Source of the DNA: Herbidospora daliensis
Lineage (GTDB): Bacteria > Actinomycetota > Actinomycetes > Streptosporangiales > Streptosporangiaceae
Direction: 5' to 3'
NCBI RefSeq assembly: GCF_001570585.1
Contig: NZ_BBXF01000003.1
Coordinates: 655,353-719,352 of the forward strand
Length of the DNA stretch: 64,000 nt
Positions 36,313 through 43,699 of this stretch are shown in pieces. The translations under genes were made by a program, and so were the position numbers. The notes beneath the pieces were generated by a model, which was not told where the DNA came from, made no database searches, and worked only from the letters and a program-made list of their open reading frames with translations. How positions within the stretch are numbered: position 1 is the first letter of the stretch; each line of letters begins with the position of its first letter.

Positions 36313-36681
36313 ATGAGACTGTTCAGCCGGGCGGGCAGAGGAGCCGTCAAGGTGCTGTCGCCCGCCGACCTCGATCGGCTGACCCAGGCGGCGACCGATA
36401 GGAACTGGAGCGGCCGGGGCCGTCCCGACTGGGTGGCCGCGCATCGCGCCCAGATCACCGAGATCTACCTGACGTACCTCACCGAAGACCAGCCGAAGGT
36501 GTTCCGCTGCTCGACGACGGTTCTCCTCCACGACGGCGGCGGCGGGCACTTCTCCCTCGACATCGCCAAGGCCGACTTCGCCCGGCTGCGGGACGCGCGC
36601 ACCAAGACCGTGATCGACCTCGCGCACATCCCTCTGGACGCCGCCCAGCAGGAGGAGTGGGACCGCGCCTATCCGAGGTGA
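36313..36681 (+). CDS. Hypothetical protein
   Basis: A 122-residue soluble protein (LSPADLDRLTQAATDRNWSG, RCSTTVLLHDGGGGHFSLDI, DLAHIPLDAAQQEEWDRAYP). It is divergent from the carboxylesterase across 71 bp. The ATG at 36313 has only GCGGAG very close upstream; a TTG 9 bp earlier is in frame. I do not recognise the family, and there is no signal peptide or membrane segment. Confidence 0.65.
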   Translation: MRLFSRAGRGAVKVLSPADLDRLTQAATDRNWSGRGRPDWVAAHRAQITEIYLTYLTEDQPKVFRCSTTVLLHDGGGGHFSLDIAKADFARLRDARTKTVIDLAHIPLDAAQQEEWDRAYPR

Positions 36682-36722
36682 GACCGGGCGTCCCGCCAGG
36701 CGGCGCACACCTGACGAATTCG

Positions 36723-36762
36723 GGCCGGGAGCGGATCTCGATTCTGGGATCCACCCCCGGCC
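36723..36762. terminator. Bidirectional hairpin between convergent genes
   Basis: A nested inverted repeat: GGCCGGG with CCCGGCC outside and GGATC with GATCC inside. It lies between the stop of the rightward hypothetical gene (36681) and the stop of the leftward esterase (36779), where a terminator would serve both. Confidence 0.6.
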
Positions 36763-36778
36763 GCGTGTGCATGGCCGG

Positions 36779-38062
36779 TTAGACGATGGTGCAGTTCGCG
36801 CCGTTGAGGGTGAAGGCGGCTGGTTTGGCGGCGTTACCGGTGTGGTTGGCCTGGAAGCCGATGTCGATGGAGGCACCTGGTGGGAGGGAGCCGTTGTAGT
36901 TGACGTTTCGAGCGGTGACCTGGCCACTGGAGGGGCTGTAGGTGGCGTTCCAGCCGCCGGTGATGCTCTGCCCGCCGGGGAGGGTGAAGACCAGGGACCA
37001 GCCGTTGACACCGGCATTTCCGGTGTTGGTGATGGTGAGATTCTCGGTCAGGCCGTTGTTCCAAGCGTTGACCGTCGCGGTGACACGGCAGGCGGACGAT
37101 CCGCCGGGTGACGGAGACGGTGTCGGAGACGGCGAGGCCGGGGGCTCGGTCGGGCCGCTGAACTGGGTGAAGAAGTTCCAGACGACGCCCGGGACCCAGG
37201 TGCGTGAGCCGCTGTCGCCGCCGGCGCCGTCCTGCGGGGCCGCGATGTGGCCTCCGTCGAAGGCGGCCCAGACGACCGGGTAGCCGCTGCGGCAGCCGGA
37301 GTAGGTGGTGACGCGGTGGGTGAGGCTGCCCGCGGACGGCTCCGGCGGATTCTGGGCGGTGCAGCCGTTGTTCGTCACGAATCGATTGCGCAGGGAACGG
37401 CCGGAGGCGATGTTGTCACCGATGCCGTGCACGCCCAGGTAGGCCACCGGCTGGGTGCCGCCGCTGCAGCCGCTGAGGGTGCCGGGGGAGGACTGCACCG
37501 CGACGGCGCGGAAGATGTTCGGGCGGGCGCAGGCCAGGGCGAAGCTCATGGCGCCGCCGTAGCTGAAGCCGACGGCGAAGCGCTGTGTGGTCTCCACGCA
37601 CAGGTCGGACTCGATGCGGCGGAGCATGTCGTCGACGAAGACGAGGTCTTCGCCGCCGGAGTTGGCCCAGCCGTTGCCGATGCCCTGCGGGGCCACGAAG
37701 ATGGTGCTGTTGTTCGACAGCCGCAGCAGCCCGTAGTACGACCAGACATCGCGTTGCACGGTCTGGCCGGTGGCCACGTCGGTGGCGGTGCCGCCCCACC
37801 AGTGGAAGCCGAAGACGATCCGGTAGGCGCGGTTACGGTCGTAGTTGTCGGGGATCCGCACGATGTAGCTGCGGGTTTTGCCGCCGCTCTGGATGGTGTT
37901 GGTGCCGTTGACCAGCGTGGGGGCCTTGCCGCAGCCGGCGGTCGACGCCAGCAGGGCGCTGGAGGCGGCGGACGCGCTGCTGCTCAGCACAGCGGGGATC
38001 GTGGTCAGCACGAGAACCGCCGCCAAGGCGATGGCGGTGAAGAAGGACGTGCGCACGGACAT
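36779..38062 (-). CDS. Secreted CE1/PHB-depolymerase-type esterase with CBM2 (feruloyl-esterase-like)
   Basis: A 427-residue secreted esterase with a signal peptide at about 1-33. The CE1 domain (about 43-295) shows GFHWWGG, the nucleophile Ser167 in VGFSYGGAM and the catalytic His in DGGHIAAPQDG. A Pro/Ser linker (PSPTPSPSPGG) and a C-terminal CBM2 (about 325-427; VNAWNNGLTENLTITNTG, GWNATYSPSSGQ) follow. AAGGAG lies 7 bp before the ATG at 38062. It is downstream of the GH30 xylanase on the same strand. Such esterases remove ferulate or acetate from arabinoxylan. Its catalytic domain is a close paralogue of the one at 45525-46856. Confidence 0.9.
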   Translation of the reverse strand: MSVRTSFFTAIALAAVLVLTTIPAVLSSSASAASSALLASTAGCGKAPTLVNGTNTIQSGGKTRSYIVRIPDNYDRNRAYRIVFGFHWWGGTATDVATGQTVQRDVWSYYGLLRLSNNSTIFVAPQGIGNGWANSGGEDLVFVDDMLRRIESDLCVETTQRFAVGFSYGGAMSFALACARPNIFRAVAVQSSPGTLSGCSGGTQPVAYLGVHGIGDNIASGRSLRNRFVTNNGCTAQNPPEPSAGSLTHRVTTYSGCRSGYPVVWAAFDGGHIAAPQDGAGGDSGSRTWVPGVVWNFFTQFSGPTEPPASPSPTPSPSPGGSSACRVTATVNAWNNGLTENLTITNTGNAGVNGWSLVFTLPGGQSITGGWNATYSPSSGQVTARNVNYNGSLPPGASIDIGFQANHTGNAAKPAAFTLNGANCTIV

Positions 38063-38161
38063 CACGCGGCTCCTTCCGGCATTCGATGTTGCGCAGGAAC
38101 GGACAGGGAAACCATGTACTGCTCCTTGGTCAGGGGGAGCGTTCACAGGACTGCCCCGTGA

Positions 38162-38177
38162 GCCGGCGTACGCCGGC
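38162..38177. terminator. Palindromic hairpin between GH30 and CE1-CBM2 genes
   Basis: A perfect palindrome with GCCGGC arms around GTAC, 70 bp past the GH30 stop in its direction of transcription and 100 bp upstream of the esterase start. It could terminate the xylanase transcript, or it could be a protein-binding palindrome. Confidence 0.4.
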
Positions 38178-38247
38178 AGGGGCCGGTGGCGGACCTCGCG
38201 GGAGCAAATGGGACGCGGTCAGCTCGCGCTCAGGTTGAATCCTTCGA

Positions 38248-39921
38248 TCAGATCACGGTGCAGGGCACGCCGTTGAGGGTGAAGGCGCCCGGCTCCGCGG
38301 TGTTGCCGGTGTGGGTGGCCTGGAAGCCGACGTCGATGGTCGCGCCCGGGGCCAGCGTGGCGTTGTGGCCGACGTTGACCGCGCTGACCTGGCCGCTTGA
38401 GGGCGAGTAGGTCGCGTTCCAGCCCGACGTGATCGTCTGCCCCGACGGCAGGGTGAAGACCAGCGTCCAGCCGTTGACGGCCGAGGTGCCGTTGTTGGTG
38501 ATGCTGATGTTGGCGGTGAAGCCGTTGTTCCAGGCGTTCATCGTGTACGCCACCCGGAACTGCCCGCCGCCCCCACTCGGCGAAGGCGACGGCGTCGGAG
38601 TCGGGGTCGGTGAGGGGAGCGGGCCCGCAGTGGTGACGAAGGTCGTGATGCTGCGGGCGGGCAGTGAGACCGTCAGGGAGCCGTTCGTCATGGCCGTCGT
38701 GCCCTGGGGGGCGACGGTGCGGTTGGCGTCGGTGACCCAGGAGGAGGCGCCGGTGGCCGAGCTCCCGGCGATGGTGAATTGCTGGCTCACCGCTGAGGTG
38801 TTCTTGTTGATGGCCACGATGACGACGGTGCCGCCGCTGCGGTAGGCCGACACGTAGACGTTGGAGGCCGGGTTGGCGGTCGCGCCGATGCGGACGTAGC
38901 CGGGGCGGACGAAGCGGGAGTAGTGGGCCATCATCGCGCCGCGTTTGCTGACCGTGCCGTCTTCGCGCATGGGGCCGTAGCCGCGGCGGATGTACCACCA
39001 GACGTACATCTGGAACTCGGCGTCGACCATGGCGCGGTGGATGTGCTCCCCGACGTCGAGCGCTTGGGGCCACAGGTCGGCCGAGTCGCTGCTGTTGGGG
39101 TGGTAGACCTCGGTCATCCACAGCTCTTTGCCCGCGCCGCGCTGCTGGAACAGGGGGTAGGGGAAGTTGGCGTAGGAGGTGCCGTACAGGTGGGCGCCGA
39201 TGATGTCGACGTTCGCCAGGGCGGTGGCGTCGTTCAGGATCGGGTCGGACATGCTCTTGACGTACTGGAAGGATTCGGGGGCGATGACGCGGGTGCTGAT
39301 GGAGCCGGCGTTCTCGCGCAGGAAGCGCAGCATCTCGGTGGAGGTCCACCATGTCCAGTCGTGGGCGTAGTCGGGTTCGTTCTGCACCGAGATGGCGTAC
39401 AGGTTCACGCCGTTGTTGCGCAGGTGGGTGGTGAAGTCGTTCAGGTGCTGGGCGTAGGCGGCATACGCGTTGTAGCGCAGGCGTTTGGCGTTGGTCTGGC
39501 TGCCGCGCGTGAACGTCTCGATCATGGAGGCGGGCGGGTTCCACGGCGAGGCGAACACCAGCACCCCGAGTTCGGCCGCGCGCCGGGCGGTGGCCAGGTC
39601 GCGGCTGAAGTCGGCGGAGCTTTCCGGGACGGGGATGCGCAGGACCGAGAAGCCCAGGCGGCCCTCGCCGGTGCCGAACGCGGTCTCGCGCTGGGCCGAG
39701 GTCAGGTCGCCGATCCAGGCGGCGTGGGCCATGCCGCCGTATCCGCGGATCGTCTGCCGCTGCGTTGAGGGGTCGATGACCGCGGTGGCGGCCGCCGCCT
39801 CCGACGCCCCGACGACGGTCGCGGCCGCCGTGATGACCGGCAGGGTTCCCATCGTGGTCAGCACGGCTCTGCGGCTCAGCAGGCTCCGTCGGCCGTTCTC
39901 GGGCTCGTTCTGATCGTCCAT
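38248..39921 (-). CDS. Tat-exported GH30 subfamily-8-like glucuronoxylanase with CBM2
   Basis: A 557-residue enzyme. The Tat signal (RRSLLSRRAVLTTMG) suggests export of the folded protein. The GH30 domain (about 47-430) has acid/base Glu182 (SVQNEPDY) and nucleophile Glu271 (WMTEVYH). VWWYIRRGYGP carries the Arg and Tyr that in characterised GH30_8 enzymes contact the methylglucuronate side chain. After a Pro/Thr linker comes CBM2 (about 453-557). GGAG sits 8 bp before the ATG at 39921. It would cut glucuronoxylan at substituted positions. A LacI gene lies directly upstream, with a matching operator-like site between them. Confidence 0.92.
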   Translation of the reverse strand: MDDQNEPENGRRSLLSRRAVLTTMGTLPVITAAATVVGASEAAAATAVIDPSTQRQTIRGYGGMAHAAWIGDLTSAQRETAFGTGEGRLGFSVLRIPVPESSADFSRDLATARRAAELGVLVFASPWNPPASMIETFTRGSQTNAKRLRYNAYAAYAQHLNDFTTHLRNNGVNLYAISVQNEPDYAHDWTWWTSTEMLRFLRENAGSISTRVIAPESFQYVKSMSDPILNDATALANVDIIGAHLYGTSYANFPYPLFQQRGAGKELWMTEVYHPNSSDSADLWPQALDVGEHIHRAMVDAEFQMYVWWYIRRGYGPMREDGTVSKRGAMMAHYSRFVRPGYVRIGATANPASNVYVSAYRSGGTVVIVAINKNTSAVSQQFTIAGSSATGASSWVTDANRTVAPQGTTAMTNGSLTVSLPARSITTFVTTAGPLPSPTPTPTPSPSPSGGGGQFRVAYTMNAWNNGFTANISITNNGTSAVNGWTLVFTLPSGQTITSGWNATYSPSSGQVSAVNVGHNATLAPGATIDVGFQATHTGNTAEPGAFTLNGVPCTVI

Positions 39922-40040
39922 CGTCACGTCTCCGGCGTCGCGCTGGTTCTGTTTCTCTCACCTGAGCGCCCCGTCACGATGAGCGTCAAACAGCAGCCGA
40001 GCCGACCGGTCGCCAAGCTGTGCGGATGGCGAGGACGGGC

Positions 40041-40052
40041 TGAAAATTTCAC
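40041..40052 (-). promoter_or_regulatory. LacI-type operator candidate upstream of GH30
   Basis: The sequence GTGAAATTTTCA, read on the minus strand, lies between the LacI stop (40080) and the GH30 start (39921). The same 12-mer occurs in the palindrome at 41356-41370 upstream of the LacI gene. Occurrence before both the regulator and its neighbour enzyme argues for a shared binding site. Confidence 0.55.
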
Positions 40053-40079
40053 GAAAATAAGCGGGTTACAGGGCGAAAA

Positions 40080-41123
40080 TCAGTCTCGCGGTACCGCCGT
40101 GCTGCCCCGGACCATCAGTTCGGTGCCCAGTTCCACCCGCCGCTGCGGCAACTGCTCTCCCGAAGCCAGCTTGACCAGCATCTCGGTGGCCGCCGCCCCC
40201 ATCTCGGCCAGGGGCTGGCGGACGGTGGTGAGGGGCGGATTGACCCACTTCCACGGAGCCATGTCGTCGAACCCGACCACGCTGAGATCGTCGGGGATGC
40301 GCAGGCCGAGCTCGTGGGCGGCCCGGTAGACGCCGATCGCCATCCCGTCGTTGGCCGTGAAGATCGCGGTCGGGGGGTCGGCCAGGTCCATCAGGTGATG
40401 GGTCTGCACCACCCCGTCCTCGATGTTGAACGACCCCGGGCGGATCAGTGCGGGATCGGCCGGAAGCCCGGCCGCGTCCAAGGCCGCGCGGTAACCGTCG
40501 AGGCGGGCCCGGCCGGAGAAGGCGAACTCGGGGCCGGTGATCATGGCGATCCGGCGGTGGCCCAGTTCGAGCAGGTGACGGGTGGCCTCCAGGCCGCCGC
40601 TCCAGTTGGTCGCCCCGACCGACGGCACCCCCCGGCCGGGATCCCCGGCCGGATCGAGCACCACCAGGGGCATGTCACGCGTCGCCAGCAGGACACGCTG
40701 CTCCTCGGTCGGGCCGGAGAACACCGTGATGACGCCGGCCGGACGACGGCCCAGCACATCCTTGATCCAGCGCTGCCCCGGCACGTGCTGACCGGAGAGT
40801 TCAGAGACGATCACGTTCATGCCGTGGTATCCGGCCACGTCCTTGACGCCCTTGATGATCTCTATCGGATATTCGCCGGCCAGCTCGTGGAAAACGACCT
40901 CGACCAGGCCCGCCGGCTTGATGCGACGGCGCTGCCGCCGCAGCCCCCGCTCCCGGATGAGCCCTTCGACCAGCGCCCGGGTCTCCGAGCCGACCTCGGA
41001 ACGGCCGTTGACGACCTTGGAGACGGTCGCGACCGACACACCCGCCAACTCGGCGATCTCGGCGAGGGTCAGCGCTTCGGCAGGAGCGAGATCAACCTGA
41101 GGGGCATCTTCAATCGACGTCAT
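40080..41123 (-). CDS. LacI-family transcriptional regulator (xylan-locus repressor candidate)
   Basis: A 347-residue repressor. The LacI helix-turn-helix is AEIAELAGVSVATVSKVVNG (about 21-40), followed by an Arg-rich hinge (RRQRRRIKPAG). The periplasmic-binding-like sensor domain includes TRHLLELGHRRIAMITGP, PTAIFTANDGMAIGVYRAA and DLSVVGFDDMAPWKWVNPPL. It lies directly upstream of the GH30 xylanase on the same strand, and the arrangement matches xylan/xylose-responsive LacI regulators. The ligand is not readable. Confidence 0.9.
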   Translation of the reverse strand: MTSIEDAPQVDLAPAEALTLAEIAELAGVSVATVSKVVNGRSEVGSETRALVEGLIRERGLRRQRRRIKPAGLVEVVFHELAGEYPIEIIKGVKDVAGYHGMNVIVSELSGQHVPGQRWIKDVLGRRPAGVITVFSGPTEEQRVLLATRDMPLVVLDPAGDPGRGVPSVGATNWSGGLEATRHLLELGHRRIAMITGPEFAFSGRARLDGYRAALDAAGLPADPALIRPGSFNIEDGVVQTHHLMDLADPPTAIFTANDGMAIGVYRAAHELGLRIPDDLSVVGFDDMAPWKWVNPPLTTVRQPLAEMGAAATEMLVKLASGEQLPQRRVELGTELMVRGSTAVPRD

Positions 41124-41355
41124 GCCGGAAGTTTACGGGCATACTTTCGGCCGAAAAATGGCTTCGTTTCCGCTGTTCTCTGCGCTGAACGCGCGCGGAG
41201 GGCCGATATCCGTCCGAACGCGGTTCTGAAAACTATCGAAATTTGTCGGAAAGATTTCACTGACCAGGCGTGCTGGTCGCTCGCGGCGAGTCGGAGCATC
41301 TTCGAAAATTCTCCTGAAGTAAGACCGAAACCAATGGTTGCCAACAGGTAACTTC

Positions 41356-41370
41356 TGTGAAATTTTCACA
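41356..41370. promoter_or_regulatory. LacI-type palindrome TGTGAAA-T-TTTCACA
   Basis: A 15-bp palindrome with perfect 7-bp arms, 233 bp upstream of the LacI start. It contains the 12-mer GTGAAATTTTCA that recurs in inverse orientation upstream of the GH30 gene. It may mediate autoregulation of the LacI gene or control a divergent transcript. Confidence 0.55.
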
Positions 41371-41545
41371 TGCGCGGGCAGAGTGACGCGATCTCCACCC
41401 GGGCGAACACCCAGGCCGGCACCGCGTTCACGACCACCCCCAGGTCAGTGAGGGCGGCGACTCGTTGACCCTGACTGGACCGTCGGATGTACTCCGCGAC
41501 AACGCACCACCCCGAAGGAGCGCCCTGGAGACCTGAGATCAGAAA

Positions 41546-41559
41546 TGTTTGCGATAACA
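41546..41559. promoter_or_regulatory. TGTTANCGNTAACA-type operator candidate upstream of first GH43 gene
   Basis: TGTTTGCGATAACA differs at two positions from the palindrome TGTTAGCGCTAACA, a common LacI-family operator type in actinomycetes, including arabinose regulators. A closer match stands before the second GH43 gene. It lies 614 bp upstream of the GH43 start, in a gap with gene debris, so which promoter it controls is uncertain. Confidence 0.45.
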
Positions 41560-42172
41560 GTGCGCTCCGAGGCTCTGCCTTCCGACCCCTTCAAGGAAGC
41601 GGCATGCTCCCACCTGCGATCCCGACCATCGCTTTCTCGGTCCGACGAACCCGCGCCGTCCCTGACATCGCGGTCCTCGGGACGGGCGTTTTGACGGTTG
41701 CTGCTCCGTTGATCTCGGCTGCCGCCGCCAGGCCGAGCGGATACTTCGGCGCGGTGTACCTGATGAAGCCGGACGCCGCCGAACCGCGCCAGCGTCACCA
41801 CCCGGTCGCGGGGGAGACACGGTGGATTCCGGCGCCGGCCGGCCGGTCCGGGACCGGCACCGGGATGTCCATCGTCTCTCTCAGGAACGGCGCGCCGATG
41901 GCGGCGACCATCAGCGCGGCGACCTCACCCCCACCGACGCCGACCGCATCGTGGACCACGCGATCAGCCGGGGCCTGGAGATCCACGGCCGCGCCCCGTT
42001 CCGGCAGGCGCGGTATCCGTGCGCTTCGAGCCTGCGCAGCAGGATGATCAACGGCTCGATCCCGGCCGGAGACACGGCCACGCCCTTCGCCTTCACCCTC
42101 GACGAGACCACCCGCTCCCGCGTCTGATCTTCCGCCCCGGCAATCGTGCACATCAGTAGAAAGGGATTACCT

Positions 42173-43558
42173 GTGACCCTGAGCCGCAGGCAGTTCGGCA
42201 AGACCGCCCTGACGACGGCCGCCCTCGCGACCGCCGGCGTGGCCGGCTTCCCCCGCGCCGCGTGGGCGGCCAACACCGCCTACGTCTTCGCCTACTTCAC
42301 CGAGACCCCCAACCAGTCGGCCTCCAACTACGGCCTCCACCTGGCCGTCAGCCGCGACGGCCTCAACTGGTCGCCCCTCAACCAGAACAACCCCGTCGCC
42401 ACCCCCACCGCCGGGCAGCAGGGGCTACGGGACCCGCAGGTCTACCGCAAGGTCGACGGCACCTTCGTGGTCGTCGCCACCGACCTCAAGGGTCTCAACT
42501 TCGGCACCACCAGCCAGTATCTGCACGTCTGGGACTCGGTCGACCTGACGAACTTCACGGGTTACCGCCGCCTGCGCATGCACACCACCAGCGGCCACAC
42601 CTGGGCCCCCACCGTCTTCCGCGACAACTCGCGCGGCCAGTACGGCATCGTCTACTCGTTCAACACCGGCGGCCGCGACATCCTCGCGGTCAACTACACC
42701 AGCGACTTCCAGACGGTCAGCGCCCAGCAGACCTTCTGGAATCCCAGCTTCAACGTCCTGGACGGCGACATCGTCGTCGACGGCGCGACCACGTACCTCT
42801 ATTACAAGAACCTCAACGACGGGAACCTCTACGGCGCGCGTTCGTCGACCGGCCAGCCGAACAGCTTCACGACCTACACCAGCGGCATCCGGATGGGCAA
42901 CGCGATCGAGGCGCCGCTGCTGCTGAAGACCAACGAGGGCGGCTGGCGGCTCTGGGGCGACTCGTTCAGCCCGGTCAACAACGACTACTACCTGTGGACG
43001 TCGTCGAACATCGGCGCCAACTCCTGGACCGCCGCCAACCAGCGCGACTACACCCCGCCGCTGAACTCCAAGCACGGCTCGATCGCCGGCATCACCGACG
43101 CCGAGTACAACGCGCTGGTCTCCCGGTGGGGGCTGCCGAGCTGGGTGCGGCTCAAGTCGTACAACTTCCCCGACTACTTCGTCCGGCACGCCAACCGTGT
43201 CGGTCGCATCGACCCCTACCCCTTCGACCCGCACCGCGAGCAGCTGTGGCGCATGGTGCCCGGCCTGGCCGATTCCAACGGCGTCTCCTTCGAAGCGATC
43301 ACCGCGCCGGGCAACTTCCTGCGGCACAACAACTACGCGATCCGGCTCGACCCCAACGACAACACGGCGACGTTCCGCGCCGACGCGACCTTCCACCGGG
43401 TTCCCGGCCTCGCCGACGGCAACTGGACGTCGTTCCGGTCGCACAACTTCCCGACCTATCACCTGCGGCACCAGGGCTATGTGCTGCGCATCGACCCGGT
43501 CAGCGCCTCCTCCAGCGCGGCGGACCGCCAGGACGCGACCTTCCGCATTAGGTCATGA
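42173..43558 (+). CDS. Tat-exported GH43-like arabinan/arabinoxylan hydrolase with AbfB (CBM42) domain
   Basis: A 461-residue protein with a twin-arginine signal (LSRRQFGKTALTTAAL). The five-bladed propeller has NYGLHLAVSRDGLNW, GLRDPQVYRKVDGTFVVVAT, the segment SGHTWAPTVF and GNAIEAPLLLK as GH43-type blade motifs. The C-terminal AbfB/CBM42 beta-trefoil (about 325-461) shows VRLKSYNFPDYFVRHANRVG and repeated F-R-A-D-A-T-F-like strands; CBM42 binds arabinofuranose side chains. AGAAAGGGA precedes the GTG start. It would act on arabinose-containing hemicellulose or pectin outside the cell; exact linkage unknown. Confidence 0.88.
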   Translation: MTLSRRQFGKTALTTAALATAGVAGFPRAAWAANTAYVFAYFTETPNQSASNYGLHLAVSRDGLNWSPLNQNNPVATPTAGQQGLRDPQVYRKVDGTFVVVATDLKGLNFGTTSQYLHVWDSVDLTNFTGYRRLRMHTTSGHTWAPTVFRDNSRGQYGIVYSFNTGGRDILAVNYTSDFQTVSAQQTFWNPSFNVLDGDIVVDGATTYLYYKNLNDGNLYGARSSTGQPNSFTTYTSGIRMGNAIEAPLLLKTNEGGWRLWGDSFSPVNNDYYLWTSSNIGANSWTAANQRDYTPPLNSKHGSIAGITDAEYNALVSRWGLPSWVRLKSYNFPDYFVRHANRVGRIDPYPFDPHREQLWRMVPGLADSNGVSFEAITAPGNFLRHNNYAIRLDPNDNTATFRADATFHRVPGLADGNWTSFRSHNFPTYHLRHQGYVLRIDPVSASSSAADRQDATFRIRS

Positions 43559-43564
43559 GTCGAA

Positions 43565-43578
43565 TGTTATCGCTAACA
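43565..43578. promoter_or_regulatory. TGTTANCGNTAACA-type operator candidate upstream of second GH43 gene
   Basis: TGTTATCGCTAACA has one mismatch to TGTTAGCGCTAACA. It sits 6 bp after the stop of the first GH43 gene and 121 bp before the start of the second. The cluster's LacI genes at 40080 and 54740 are candidate binders, as is an arabinose regulator elsewhere. Confidence 0.55.
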
Positions 43579-43616
43579 GTGTGCCGTCGAAGCTGACGCC
43601 GGTCAGCCCATGAACT

Positions 43617-43661
43617 GGTCCCGGCCGCGTCGAGGGGGGAGCGCTCAGCGCGGCCGGGACC
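43617..43661. terminator. Strong hairpin between the two GH43 genes
   Basis: A 13-bp perfect inverted repeat, GGTCCCGGCCGCG and CGCGGCCGGGACC, with a 19-base loop. It lies after the operator-like site and 38 bp before the second GH43 start. It may terminate the first GH43 transcript. If transcription of the second gene starts near the operator, it would sit in the leader as a possible attenuator. Confidence 0.65.
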
Positions 43662-43699
43662 CCTCCACATCCATCTTCACCGCCCGAAAGGGGCGACCC

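Larger units (their letters stand above)
41124..42172. other. 1-kb gap without a confident gene; operators plus probable gene debris
   Basis: No full-length gene is convincing here. The first 250 bp are AT-rich for this genome, with several GAAAA/GAAATTT motifs, and hold the LacI-like palindrome. A second operator-like site lies at 41546. From about 41886 to 42127 one plus-strand frame regains strong G/C third positions (LTPTDADRIVDHAISRGLEI ... SIPAGDTATPFAFTLDETTR) and ends at a stop at 42127, without a credible start. I read it as the tail of a decayed gene. The GH43 start follows. Confidence 0.5.

Noticed and set aside
41487-42047. A 186-codon plus-strand frame in the gap before the first GH43 gene
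   Set aside because: No domain or ribosome binding site, Arg/Thr/Ala-rich, and its codon bias is not consistent; a different frame carries the only coding-like stretch here.
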